A DNA stretch of 64,000 bases from Gemmatimonas sp. (GTDB lineage: Bacteria > Gemmatimonadota > Gemmatimonadetes > Gemmatimonadales > Gemmatimonadaceae). Made by a program: the position numbers and the translations under genes. The stretch covers positions 1 to 64,000 of the forward strand of contig JAABRO010000022.1 in assembly GCA_011390885.1 (NCBI GenBank), given 5' to 3'. The number at the start of each line of letters is the position of its first letter. Positions within the stretch are counted from its first letter, which is position 1. Below the pieces are notes generated by a model. It was not told the DNA's origin and ran no database searches. It worked only from the letters and a program-made list of their open reading frames with translations. Below, one piece after another: positions 39,042-47,672 of the stretch.

Positions 39042-40168
39042 GCGCGGGGCGCCTCGGGATCGCGGTCGGTGGACGCCTCACGCGACGGACCGGCCGCCGC
39101 CTGCCCGCGCAGCGCCGCCAGCCGTTCGCCAATGGCGTCAGGTTGCAGCATCTCATCGGCGATCTTCGCGATCGCCTCCGCCTCCTCCCACGCCGCGGCG
39201 AGCGCGCCGAGTTCACCCTGCATGGCGCGCCGCTCGCTCTCCTCGTGCAGCGCCATCTCGAGGGCGAGGCGTTCCACCGTGTCGAGCGAGTGCAACGTGC
39301 CCGGCGCCTTGGTGATCTCGAGCTTGTCGGGGGACTTCTCGCGGCGATCCCGATCCATCGCGAGCAGGGGTGACCGCGTCCCGCGCGTGAGCGCCAGCCG
39401 CTGCAGCACGCGATCCGGCCCACCGGCGCTCTCCACGAGCTGCACCGCGTCGCCCACGGCGCGACGCGAGCCGCCGAAGCGATTCACGACGGGCAGGACA
39501 CGCTGCGCCGCGCGCGCCGCGAACTCACCGGTGAGGACTTCCGTTCCGTCCCGATGCTCCAGTCGAAGCGACAGGGGGGTGTCCTCGCCGGCGTCGGGGC
39601 GCATGAGCGCACTCATGCGCGCGTGCCGACGGCGCACGTCGAACACGCGACCGCCTGGACCCACCACGCTCGCCACGCGCTGATCCGGGCTTCCGTGGAT
39701 GATGCGGTCCCAAACCCCCGCATTGCTGTAGATCCCGGCGAACGACGCAATGCTCGCCCCGGCCCACGCGCCACCCACGATCACCAGTCCCACCGCCCCC
39801 ACCGCCGAGCCCGTCAGCGCGAGCTGCCGGCGCCGGCGGCGCCCGAACTGGTCGCCGTAGCGCCATGCGGCGAACTCCGGCCGGAGCGGCTGGCCGATGC
39901 GCACGAGGTCGAGCCCCTCCGCCACGCGCGCCAGCCCCACGTTGTCGGTCGCAACGCGCTTCCGCGTGTCGCGATACAGCCGCTCGCACGCCTCGATCGC
40001 CTCCCATCGCTCCTCGAGCGGTGAGAGGTTCCACCGCTCGCACGCGCGGCACACCACCCACAGCCGGCCGGTGGCCTGGTTGAACGCCACGCGGCGCCCG
40101 ACCGGCATGGCCTCGAGCGTTTCGTTCCGGCCCAGCGAGGCCGAGCAGAAATAGCAGGTGGTGAACAT
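39038..40168 (-). CDS. Zinc-ribbon membrane protein, paralog B, unknown function
   Basis: 376 residues, tandem paralog of the preceding entry. Cysteine pairs are at residues 5/8 and 40/43 (CYFC and CRAC). It has the same LRPEFAAWRYGDQFGRRRRR block before a membrane segment (LVIVGGAWAGASIASF), and a helical end with ALEMALHEESERRAMQGELG. The start is ATG at 40168, only 24 bases from the divergent cysteine desulfurase. The stop overlaps paralog A. Arginines before the span suggest the zinc ribbon is cytoplasmic. Confidence 0.75.
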   Translation of the reverse strand: MFTTCYFCSASLGRNETLEAMPVGRRVAFNQATGRLWVVCRACERWNLSPLEERWEAIEACERLYRDTRKRVATDNVGLARVAEGLDLVRIGQPLRPEFAAWRYGDQFGRRRRRQLALTGSAVGAVGLVIVGGAWAGASIASFAGIYSNAGVWDRIIHGSPDQRVASVVGPGGRVFDVRRRHARMSALMRPDAGEDTPLSLRLEHRDGTEVLTGEFAARAAQRVLPVVNRFGGSRRAVGDAVQLVESAGGPDRVLQRLALTRGTRSPLLAMDRDRREKSPDKLEITKAPGTLHSLDTVERLALEMALHEESERRAMQGELGALAAAWEEAEAIAKIADEMLQPDAIGERLAALRGQAAAGPSREASTDRDPEAPRA

Positions 40169-40180
40169 GGGGTCTCCCGG

Positions 40181-40192
40181 TAATTTACGGGG
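40181..40192 (+). promoter_or_regulatory. Possible -10 box immediately before the cysteine desulfurase
   Basis: TAATTT (40181-40186) ends six bases before the ATG at 40193, placing a start site at or next to the first codon. The short GGGG before the ATG could still act as a weak ribosome site. No clear -35 box was found. Confidence 0.35.
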
Positions 40193-41353
40193 ATGAGTCA
40201 CTCCCTGGTGTATCTCGATCATGCGGCCACCACCCCCGTTCGCACGGAGGTGCTGGAGGCGATGCTGCCGTGGTTCTCCACGCGCTTCGGCAATCCGTCC
40301 AGTACCCACCGCCTCGGCCGCGAGGCGCGGGTGGCGCTCGACGAGGCGCGGGAGCGCGTGGCCGCCACGCTCGGGGCACACCCCGACGAAGTGTGCTTCA
40401 CCTCGTGCGGCACCGAGAGCGACAACTTCGGCGTGATCGGCGCGTGGCGCGCGCAGCGTGCCGGCGGCCGGCACGCCGTGCTGTCCACGCCCATCGAACA
40501 CAAGGCAGTGCTCGCGGCCTGTCATCAGGTCGTACGGGAGGGTGGCACCGAGCGTTTCGTCCCCGTCTCGCGCGACGGCGTGGTGGACACGGACGCGTTC
40601 GGTGCGCTCTGCGACGACGCCCTCGCGGTGGCGAGCGTGATGTGGGTGAACAACGAGGTGGGCGTGGTGCAGGACGTGCCCGCGCTCACGGCGCAGGCCA
40701 AGGTGGCCGGCGCCCTCATGCACACCGACGCGGTGCAAGCGTTCGGCAAGATCGCCTTCGATCTGCGCACCCTGCCGGTGGACCTGCTCACGATCAGCGG
40801 CCACAAGCTCGGTGCGCCCAAGGGCGTGGGTGCGCTCTTCATCCGGCGCGGCGTCACGCTCGAGCCGCTGCTGCACGGGGGTTCGCAGGATCGCGGTCGT
40901 CGACCGGGCACCGAGAACGTGCCCTACGCCGTGGGGCTGGCCGTGGCCTGTGAACTGGCCGTGGCCGAACGCGAGGCCGAGGTGGCGCACCTGGCGGCGC
41001 TGCGCGAGCGGCTCGAATCGCGCCTGCTGGCCGGCATGCCCGATGCGGTCATCCACGCGCGCGGCGCGACGCGCGCGCCCCATGTGACCAACGTGAGCAT
41101 CCCCGGCACCGATGCCGAAACGCTGCTCATGGCGCTCGACCTGCGCGGCATCCAGGCCTCGGGCGGCTCCGCGTGCCAGAGCGGTGCCGTGGGCCATTCG
41201 CACGTGCTCGAGGCGATGGGGGTGGCGCCGGAGATCGCGAGCGGCGCCATGCGCCTGTCGCTGGGCAAGCTCAGCGATGAGGTCGGCATCGACCGCGCAG
41301 CGGACGTGATCGTGACGCTCGCGCGCAAGGCGCGCGGCCTCGCCGCGGTCTGA
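40193..41353 (+). CDS. Cysteine desulfurase (IscS/NifS family)
   Basis: 386 residues. A PLP enzyme that mobilises sulfur from cysteine. The PLP lysine lies in ISGHKLGAPKGVGALF and the active-site cysteine in ASGGSACQSGA; the N-terminus YLDHAATTPVRTEV and the RPGTENV motif are typical. mnmA follows 12 bases later, so its main role here is probably sulfur supply for 2-thiouridine in tRNA, though supply for iron-sulfur clusters is also possible. Confidence 0.94.
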   Translation: MSHSLVYLDHAATTPVRTEVLEAMLPWFSTRFGNPSSTHRLGREARVALDEARERVAATLGAHPDEVCFTSCGTESDNFGVIGAWRAQRAGGRHAVLSTPIEHKAVLAACHQVVREGGTERFVPVSRDGVVDTDAFGALCDDALAVASVMWVNNEVGVVQDVPALTAQAKVAGALMHTDAVQAFGKIAFDLRTLPVDLLTISGHKLGAPKGVGALFIRRGVTLEPLLHGGSQDRGRRPGTENVPYAVGLAVACELAVAEREAEVAHLAALRERLESRLLAGMPDAVIHARGATRAPHVTNVSIPGTDAETLLMALDLRGIQASGGSACQSGAVGHSHVLEAMGVAPEIASGAMRLSLGKLSDEVGIDRAADVIVTLARKARGLAAV

Positions 41354-41365
41354 GCCGGAGTCGGC

Positions 41366-42469
41366 ATGTCGGAGCGCGTGCTGGTCGCCATGTCGGGCGG
41401 CGTCGATTCGTCGGTCACCGCGGCGCTGCTGCAGGAGCAGGGCTACGACGTGGTCGGTGTGACCATGAAGCTGCACGACGACGGCGCCGACGTGCCCGAC
41501 AAGCCGTGCTGCTCGCTCGACGCCACGAGCGATGCGCGCCGCGTGTGCGAACAGCTGGGCGTACCGCACTACGTGCTCAACCTCGTGGACGTGTTCACGC
41601 GCGACGTGTTCGATGACTTCGTGCGCGAATACGCCGAGGGGCGCACGCCGATTCCGTGCGTACGCTGCAACACCTTCACCAAGTTCCGCGACCTCGTGGC
41701 CAAGGCCGACGCAATCGACGCGCGCTGGATCGCCACAGGACACTACGGACGCCTCGACACGCGCGATGGCGAGCGCGTGCTGCTGCGGGGCCGCGATCCG
41801 CTCAAGGACCAGAGCTACTTCCTCTGGGGCATTCCCCGCCCCGTGCTCGACCGACTGCTGCTTCCCGTGGGCGACTGGACCAAGGAGGAGACGCGCGCCG
41901 CGGCGCGTCGGTTCGGGCTGCGCACGGCGAACAAGCCGGAGAGCATGGACATCTGCTTCGTGCCGCACGGCGATCATGTGGCCATCCTGCAGGAGCACCT
42001 GCCGGCCGATGCGCCGGCGCTGCAGCGTGGCGCCGTGGTCACGGAGGACGGCCGCGTGCTCGGCGAGCACGAGGGCTTCGCGCGCTTCACCGTTGGGCAG
42101 CGCAAGGGGCTGCCGGGCGGCGCGGGCGAGCCGATGTTCGTGCTGGAGATCCGTCCCCACACACGTGAGGTGGTGGTGGGCCCGCGCGACGCGCTCGCGC
42201 GCAGCAGCGTGGCGGCTTCGCAGGTGAACTGGCTGGCGCCGGTGCCCGCCGTTGGCCGCGCGGTGGAGGTGCAGGTGCGCCATCGTGGCGCGCACGTGCC
42301 GGCCACCATCCTGCGCGCCGATGCCGACGGCATCGACGTCGCGCTCGGCGAGCGCGTGCACGGCGTGGCACCGGGGCAGTCCCTGGTGCTGTACGACGGC
42401 GATGTGGTGCTCGGTGGCGGCATCATCACGCGCGCGGGCCGCGGCGCGCTGCCCGTGCTCGCGGCCTGA
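41366..42469 (+). CDS. mnmA: tRNA 2-thiouridylase
   Basis: 367 residues. MnmA thiolates U34 of Glu, Gln and Lys tRNAs. The PP-loop AMSGGVDSSVTAALL and the two catalytic cysteines (PIPCVRCNTFTKF and MDICFVPHGDH) are present, as are ATGHYGRL, LKDQSYFLW and the C-terminal beta-barrel (FARFTVGQRKGLP). It is directly preceded by its likely sulfur donor. Confidence 0.96.
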   Translation: MSERVLVAMSGGVDSSVTAALLQEQGYDVVGVTMKLHDDGADVPDKPCCSLDATSDARRVCEQLGVPHYVLNLVDVFTRDVFDDFVREYAEGRTPIPCVRCNTFTKFRDLVAKADAIDARWIATGHYGRLDTRDGERVLLRGRDPLKDQSYFLWGIPRPVLDRLLLPVGDWTKEETRAAARRFGLRTANKPESMDICFVPHGDHVAILQEHLPADAPALQRGAVVTEDGRVLGEHEGFARFTVGQRKGLPGGAGEPMFVLEIRPHTREVVVGPRDALARSSVAASQVNWLAPVPAVGRAVEVQVRHRGAHVPATILRADADGIDVALGERVHGVAPGQSLVLYDGDVVLGGGIITRAGRGALPVLAA

Positions 42470-42482
42470 GGGAACCTGTCGC

Positions 42483-43670
42483 ATGCCTGACGAACTGCCG
42501 CGCGACGAGCACGCTGCTGCGAGCGTCGCAGGAGACACGAGCGACACGCCGCGCCCCCTGCCCGTGCTGCGCGCCATGATCGACGGGCTCGATCGCGAAC
42601 TCCTGCAGCTGCTCAGCCGTCGTATGGCGCTCGTGAGCGAGGTGGCCGCCTACAAGCGCCAGCACGGCCTCAAGGTGCGCGACTTCGCGCGCGAGCGCTC
42701 GGTGCTCACCGATCGCGCCGAGCGCGCCGAGCGACTGGGGCTGCCGCGCGAGGAGGTGGAGTCGATCTTTCGCGTGCTGCTGCGCGCGAGCCGCGATCAC
42801 CAGAGCGCACTGCGCGCCGAAGTGCCGGTGAACCAGGCAACGCGCACCGTGGCGGTCATCGGTGCGCACGGCGGACTCGGCCAACTGCTCGTGCGCCTCT
42901 TCGGCGATCTCGGGCACCATGTGCTGCCGGTGGACGTGGACACGGCGCTGAGCGCCACCGCAGCGGCGGCGATCGCGGACGTGGTGATCGTGAGCGTGCC
43001 GATCGGTGTCACGGAGCAGGTGATCGCCGAGGTGGGGCCGCACGTGCGCGAGGACGCGCTGCTCATGGACGTGACCAGCATCAAGTCCGCGCCGGTGGCG
43101 GCCATGCTCGCGCACTCGCGCGCGAGCGTGGTGGGCGCGCACCCCATGTTCGGCCCCGGTGTGCACACGCTGCAGGGGCAGCGTGTGGTGCTGTGCCGGG
43201 GACGAGGCGACCAGTGGTTCGACTGGGTCGCGCAGGCGTTTTCGGCGCGTGGTCTCGTGATCACCGAGGCCACACCGGCGCAGCACGATCGCGCGATGTC
43301 GGTGGTGCAGGTGCTCACGCACTTCCAGACTCAGGTGCTCGGCCTCACGCTGTCGCGGCTGGGCGTGCCGATCACGGAAACGCGGCCGTACACCTCGCCG
43401 GCGTACCTGCTCGAGCTCTACGTGACCGCGCGTCACTTCGCGCAGTCGTCGGCGCTGTACGGCCCCATCGAAATGCGCAATCCGGAGACGGCCGCCGTCA
43501 CCGCGGCCTTCCAGTCGGCCTCGCGCGACCTCGCGCAGATCCTCGCGAACGGCGACCAGCAGGCGTTCGATGCGCTCTTCGACGATGTGCGCGGGTACTT
43601 CGGCGGCTTCACGGCCGAGGCGCTCGAGCAGAGCCGATTCCTGATCGACCGGATCGTGGAGCAGGGGTAA
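42483..43670 (+). CDS. tyrA: Chorismate mutase / prephenate dehydrogenase fusion
   Basis: 395 residues. The N-terminal 110 residues are an AroQ-type chorismate mutase (LRAMIDGLDRELLQLLSRR, VRDFARERSVL). The rest is a NAD-dependent prephenate dehydrogenase with the nucleotide motif VIGAHGGLGQLLVRLF, GAHPMFGPGVHTLQGQ and the helical dimer domain. This is the T-protein arrangement of enteric bacteria for tyrosine synthesis. ATG at 42483. Confidence 0.92.
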   Translation: MPDELPRDEHAAASVAGDTSDTPRPLPVLRAMIDGLDRELLQLLSRRMALVSEVAAYKRQHGLKVRDFARERSVLTDRAERAERLGLPREEVESIFRVLLRASRDHQSALRAEVPVNQATRTVAVIGAHGGLGQLLVRLFGDLGHHVLPVDVDTALSATAAAAIADVVIVSVPIGVTEQVIAEVGPHVREDALLMDVTSIKSAPVAAMLAHSRASVVGAHPMFGPGVHTLQGQRVVLCRGRGDQWFDWVAQAFSARGLVITEATPAQHDRAMSVVQVLTHFQTQVLGLTLSRLGVPITETRPYTSPAYLLELYVTARHFAQSSALYGPIEMRNPETAAVTAAFQSASRDLAQILANGDQQAFDALFDDVRGYFGGFTAEALEQSRFLIDRIVEQG

Positions 43671-43674
43671 TCGG

Positions 43675-44427
43675 GTGTCGGAGACGGCGTTCGGTTTCGA
43701 TGGGCGGTTCGACGACGACGAGGTCACGCGCATCCTCGCCCGAGCGGCGGCACTCGACGCGACGGAGTCCGCGCTCTCGGCCACTGCACCTGTCGCACCG
43801 GGCCGGTTGCCTTCGGATGCGGGCCCAGCGGGCGGACTCTCGTTGCGCGACCTCGAAGCGATCGGTGGCGAGGCGGGGTTCGCGGCATCGACGATGCGAC
43901 GCGCTGCACTCGACGTGCTCCTCGAGCGTGTGGCACCGCTCACCGAAGCGAGCACGCCCAGCGGACTCGTGATGCGCCGACGCCTGCCGCTGGATCGGCA
44001 GCCGGATGAGGAAGCATGGGCCCGCATGGTGGCGCTGCTCCGTGACGCCACGGGTCAGGTAGGGACGAGCACGTCCGACGGGCTGCTGCGCTCGTGGGAG
44101 TGCACTGGCCTCGACGCGCAGCTCGCGCCGGATCCGAACGGAGCGGGCTGGCTGCTGACACTCGAGGCGGCCGTGGCCGATCAGTCACCAGCCATTGGTG
44201 GGTTCCTCGTGGTGGCCGGACTCGGCAGCAGCGCCGCCCTCGGATTGATCGTCGGACCGCGCGCGATGCTGCTCGGCGCACTCATCGCGGGAGTGGGCGC
44301 GGCGATCGCCCTGCTCGGCCGCGCCTGGCGTCAGCGCTGGCTTGGCGAGCAGCGCCTGCGGCTCTCGTCCGTGGCCTCCGCGCTCCTCGCGCGAGGCGAC
44401 GTGCTTGCCATGCAACCGGAACGCTGA
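43675..44427 (+). CDS. Unknown protein with C-terminal membrane hairpin
   Basis: 250 residues; GTG start at 43675 with AGGGG upstream. The N-terminus contains FDDDEVTRILARAAALD and LSLRDLEAIGGEAGFAASTMRRAA, a helical pattern I have seen in many actinobacterial and gemmatimonad membrane proteins but without known function. Two adjacent spans lie near residues 183-217, followed by a basic tail. It begins five bases after tyrA. Confidence 0.65.
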   Translation: MSETAFGFDGRFDDDEVTRILARAAALDATESALSATAPVAPGRLPSDAGPAGGLSLRDLEAIGGEAGFAASTMRRAALDVLLERVAPLTEASTPSGLVMRRRLPLDRQPDEEAWARMVALLRDATGQVGTSTSDGLLRSWECTGLDAQLAPDPNGAGWLLTLEAAVADQSPAIGGFLVVAGLGSSAALGLIVGPRAMLLGALIAGVGAAIALLGRAWRQRWLGEQRLRLSSVASALLARGDVLAMQPER

Positions 44428-44438
44428 TCGCCCATCGG

Positions 44439-44468
44439 TTCGCTTCGCGGCAGCGATCGCGCTACACT
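44439..44468 (+). promoter_or_regulatory. Possible promoter of the 44536 gene
   Basis: TTCGCT (44439-44444) and TACACT (44463-44468) with an 18-base spacer. The match is modest, and the gene start is 67 bases downstream. Confidence 0.3.
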
Positions 44469-44535
44469 ACCCGGATGCTCGGGCTCGCCGCACTGCCCGG
44501 AGCCCTCCCTCCCCTCTCCCTCCCCTGCCACGACC

Positions 44536-44952
44536 ATGCGCCACGCCCTCATGTACATCGGTGCGTTCGAGACGAACTTCCCGAAGCTCACCTCGGAGAC
44601 CTCCTCGTTCGAAGGGAGCGATGGCGCGATGCACGCCTATCCCGCGTGGCCCTCGAGCGCCACGGGACTGCGCATCGGCTTCATGGAGAAGACGGGCAAG
44701 AAGTTCGTGGCGGTGCGCATTGCCGACGACAAGGCCGACGTCGTGCTCACGAACGACATGATCCTGATTCCCGGCCAGCACTTCGGCTTCGGCGTGCGCC
44801 TGAGCGGTGAGCCGGTGTCGGTGGAAGACGACACGGCGATCCTGCAGCTGCTGGAGGACGCGCTCAAGAAGAACGCGAACACGCCGGCCGCCGAGCCGCT
44901 GCTGCTCATGCGTGCGCGGCTGAAGGGCAACATCGACGCGAAGAAGCGCTGA
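44536..44952 (+). CDS. Small conserved-looking protein, unknown function
   Basis: 138 residues, no signal peptide or membrane span. Features are a beta-rich N-terminus (MYIGAFETNFPKL) and an acidic/hydrophobic pattern ending in a helix with LLEDALKKNAN. The upstream 60 bases are pyrimidine-rich and lack a clear ribosome site; ATG at 44551 is an alternative start. I do not recognise a family. It ends 33 bases from a convergent operon. Confidence 0.55.
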   Translation: MRHALMYIGAFETNFPKLTSETSSFEGSDGAMHAYPAWPSSATGLRIGFMEKTGKKFVAVRIADDKADVVLTNDMILIPGQHFGFGVRLSGEPVSVEDDTAILQLLEDALKKNANTPAAEPLLLMRARLKGNIDAKKR

Positions 44953-44985
44953 CGCGTCGTGTCGCGCGGGCCGGCGCGCAACCGC

Positions 44986-45237
44986 TCAGCGGTTGTCGCC
45001 GTGCCCGCGGAAGCCCACGCGCGCATTCACCGCGCGCCGCTCGTCGAGCGTCATGCCGGACCAGCGCGCGATTTCGTCGAGTGTGCGGCCGCAGCCGTAG
45101 CAGCGGCTCTGCGCATCGATGCGGCACACCTTGATGCAGGGCGAGGTGGTGGGCCACGCCGTGGCCACCTCACCCGGGCTGGCGCCCTCTCGCCCGCGCA
45201 AGGCGGCGGAGTCGTGCGGAACGATCGCGTCGGACAT
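44986..45237 (-). CDS. DUF1289 cysteine-rich protein
   Basis: 83 residues. Four cysteines in CIKVCRIDAQSRCYGCGRTLDEIARW define the DUF1289 family of small, probably metal-binding proteins of unknown role. The N-terminal ~30 residues are not conserved. The ATG shares one base with the stop of the upstream gene (TGATG), so it is co-translated as the last gene of the grpE-dnaJ-led operon. Confidence 0.85.
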   Translation of the reverse strand: MSDAIVPHDSAALRGREGASPGEVATAWPTTSPCIKVCRIDAQSRCYGCGRTLDEIARWSGMTLDERRAVNARVGFRGHGDNR

Positions 45238-45818
45238 CAGTACCCGAACCCCACGGCCCACGTGACCAGTCGCTGCGCGGCCTCGCCGCTGCGCGTGACG
45301 AGCGAGTACGCGCCGATCTCGGTGTGAATGCCGAGCAGTGGCCAGACATGCACACTGCCGCCCACGTAGGTGCGCCACGGCTCGGCGTCACCGGCCGGGT
45401 TGCCGAAGGTGCGTAACACGCCACCGCTCAGGCCCAGCGCACTCCCGAAGCTGCCGAGCGTGACCGCCGAGCCGATCGACGCGCGCGTGCCACCCAAGCC
45501 GAGGTGCGCCGCGCCATACAGGCACACACTGCGCGGCTCGAAGGCGCGCCGCAGCCCGCCGGCGGCGGCTACGGTGACTTTGGTGACGGAGTGGTAGCCG
45601 AGGCCGAGCAGGCAGCGGTCCACACGCCAGCGAGTGTCGTCCGCCTCGTCGGGCTGCGCCGCCTGGGGCGCGCGTGGCAGGCCCACGCCCGCAGGCTGCA
45701 CCGGCTGCGCGACTGCCAGCGCGGGCGTGAGCAGCAGGGCGAGCGCCACACGGCGCGCGCGCGAGGACCACGTGCGCGACGCGCGCACGGACGCGAATCG
45801 CTCAGTATGGCAGGCCAC
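45237..45818 (-). CDS. Secreted or outer-membrane protein, unknown function
   Basis: 193 residues with a signal peptide (VALALLLTPALAVAQ). The mature part is glycine-rich, with alternating patterns (LGLGYHSVTKVTVAAAGGL, GAAHLGLGGTRASIG) ending in an aromatic TWAVGFGY, which suggests a small beta-barrel. The start ATG lies inside the 3' end of dnaJ (17-base overlap); a GTG ten codons later is possible. The function is not known. Confidence 0.65.
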   Translation of the reverse strand: MACHTERFASVRASRTWSSRARRVALALLLTPALAVAQPVQPAGVGLPRAPQAAQPDEADDTRWRVDRCLLGLGYHSVTKVTVAAAGGLRRAFEPRSVCLYGAAHLGLGGTRASIGSAVTLGSFGSALGLSGGVLRTFGNPAGDAEPWRTYVGGSVHVWPLLGIHTEIGAYSLVTRSGEAAQRLVTWAVGFGY

Positions 45819-46941
45819 TCGCGTCCGCGAAATCGCGCATCGCCTGCTGCTGCGCCTCGGTGAGGTTCTCCGGCACGGTGATGCCGACTTCCACGAGCAG
45901 GTCGCCCTTCTTGCCCTCCTTCTCGATCCCCTGCCCCGGCACGCGGAAACGGCGTCCCGAGGGTGTGCCGGCGGGGATGCGCACCGCGACCTTCTTGCCG
46001 TCGATCGTGCGCACGCTCACCCGCGAGCCAAGCGTGGCCTGCGCAATGTTGATGGGCACGGTGGCGATCAGGTCGAGCCCGTCGCGTGTGTAGAAACGAT
46101 CGGGCTGCACCTGGAATGTGATGATGAGGTCACCGGGCTGCCCGCCGTTGGCGCCGCGTCCGCCCTGCCCCTTCATCCGCACCTTGAGCCCGCTCTCCGC
46201 GCCCGATGGGACGGTGATGTTGACCGTGCGCTTCGCGCGCACGGCGCCCGCGCCGCTGCACGCCGGGCAGCGCTCGCTCGGAATCTGGCCGCGCCCCATG
46301 CACGCCGGGCACGGCCGGTTCACGGCAAAGCCGCCCTGCCCAAAGGAGATCACGCCGCGGCCGCTGCACTCGTCGCACGGCTTGCTGGTGGCTCCGGGTG
46401 CGCCGCCGCTGCCGCGGCAGACGCTGCACTCCTCCTGCACCTCGAGCTCCACGGGCACCTTGCCGCCCGTGGCCGCCGTGCGGAACGGTACTTCGACCGT
46501 GCGCTCGACCGTCTGCCCGGCCTCCGGTCCGCGCGCGCGACGACCGCCGGCCCCGAACATGGTGCTGAACAGGTCGCCAAGCCCCCCCAGGCCGCCCACA
46601 TCGAAGTCGAAGGCCGCGCCGCCACCCGGGGCGCCCCCGGGACGCCCGGCGCCCGGACGGGCCGAATACGCGCCACCGGGGCGCGCGCCACTCGGGCGCG
46701 TGCCGAAGCCGCCGAACGCCCCAAGCCGGCGCATCTCGTCGTACTGCTTGCGCTTGTCGGGATCGCCGAGCGTGCCGTAGGCCTCGGAGATCTCCTTGAA
46801 GCGCTCGGCCGCCTTGGGGTCACCCGCGTTGCTGTCCGGGTGGTACTGCTTGGCGAGTCGCCGGTACTGCTTCTTGATCTCGTCGGCCGAAGCGGTCGCC
46901 GAGACCCCCAGGGTCGCGTAGAAGTCCTTGCCGTTGGCCAT
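45802..46941 (-). CDS. dnaJ: Chaperone DnaJ
   Basis: 379 residues, full-length type I DnaJ. J domain at 1-70 (LAKQYHPDSN with the HPD triplet), a Gly/Phe-rich linker with several Ala/Arg/Pro insertions, four zinc-finger CxxCxGxG repeats (CSVC, CDEC, CPAC, CPAC) and the C-terminal substrate domain. It stimulates the DnaK ATPase. grpE is 47 bases upstream; dnaK is not in the window. Confidence 0.96.
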   Translation of the reverse strand: MANGKDFYATLGVSATASADEIKKQYRRLAKQYHPDSNAGDPKAAERFKEISEAYGTLGDPDKRKQYDEMRRLGAFGGFGTRPSGARPGGAYSARPGAGRPGGAPGGGAAFDFDVGGLGGLGDLFSTMFGAGGRRARGPEAGQTVERTVEVPFRTAATGGKVPVELEVQEECSVCRGSGGAPGATSKPCDECSGRGVISFGQGGFAVNRPCPACMGRGQIPSERCPACSGAGAVRAKRTVNITVPSGAESGLKVRMKGQGGRGANGGQPGDLIITFQVQPDRFYTRDGLDLIATVPINIAQATLGSRVSVRTIDGKKVAVRIPAGTPSGRRFRVPGQGIEKEGKKGDLLVEVGITVPENLTEAQQQAMRDFADASGLPY

Positions 46942-46988
46942 GCGGGCGACGTGTCGGGATCGGGAGGAGGTCGGTCAGCGGGCGCGGC

Positions 46989-47549
46989 TCAGGCCGCGCC
47001 GCCGTTCCACTGCTTCACGACCACGCGCGCGGGGCGCAGCAGGTGGCCGTTGATGACATAGCCGACCTGGTACACGTTCGCCACCAGACCGTCCTCCGTC
47101 TCGGCGGCCGCGGGCGCCGTGCCGAGGGCCTCGTGCAGGTTCGGATCGAAGGGATGGTCGATCGGATTGACGACCTCGAAGCCGTGGCCGGCGAGCGACT
47201 TCACGATCTTCTTCTCGACGAGGGCGATGCCGTCGACCACGGTCTTGCTGTCGACCGTGGACGGGTCGACGGATCCGAAGCGCTGCAGGTCGTCGAGGGC
47301 GTCGAGCAGGCCGCGCACGAGGTCGCCCTGGGCGCGCCAGCCGGCTTCCTGCCGCTCCTTCGCGGCGCGCTTGCGGAAGTTGTCGAACTCGGCGGCCACG
47401 CGGAGCATGCGCTCCCGGGTCTCCTCCACCTCGCGGCGCAACGCGTCGTCGCCGGTGAGGATCTCGTCGAGAATCTCGGGGGTGTCCGCGGGAGCCGGAT
47501 GCTCCGCGGTCTCGGCCGTGGTCGGGTCCGGAGTCGTCTGGTCGGTCAT
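46989..47549 (-). CDS. grpE: Nucleotide exchange factor GrpE
   Basis: 186 residues. The long N-terminal helix (EVEETRERMLRVAAEFDNFRKR) and the C-terminal beta-domain (GYVINGHLLRPARVVV) identify GrpE, which releases ADP from DnaK. The first 30 residues are acidic and disordered. ATG at 47549. I looked for a CIRCE or sigma-32-type site upstream and saw none that was convincing. Confidence 0.94.
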   Translation of the reverse strand: MTDQTTPDPTTAETAEHPAPADTPEILDEILTGDDALRREVEETRERMLRVAAEFDNFRKRAAKERQEAGWRAQGDLVRGLLDALDDLQRFGSVDPSTVDSKTVVDGIALVEKKIVKSLAGHGFEVVNPIDHPFDPNLHEALGTAPAAAETEDGLVANVYQVGYVINGHLLRPARVVVKQWNGGAA

Positions 47550-47629
47550 GTCGGGGGTGTCGAAAGACGCAAAGCCCGGGGGCTCCGTGCGGAGCCGTAC
47601 GCCGGTCACTCCCCGAAAGTTTTCACACC

Positions 47630-47658
47630 GGCGGCGCGGGCACAACGCCCGCGCCGCC
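47630..47658 (-). terminator. Hairpin after the S9 peptidase gene
   Basis: A perfect 12-bp GC stem (47630-47641 with 47647-47658) and five-base loop start 14 bases beyond the stop at 47673. On the minus strand it is followed by GGTGTGAAAACTTT, a weak T-tract. It separates this gene from the grpE operon. Confidence 0.6.
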
Positions 47659-47672
47659 GCGGCGTTCGCCGG

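Noticed and set aside
47550-47629. Heat-shock operator (CIRCE) or sigma-32 promoter before grpE
   Set aside because: No TTAGCACTC inverted repeat and no convincing sigma-32 boxes were found.
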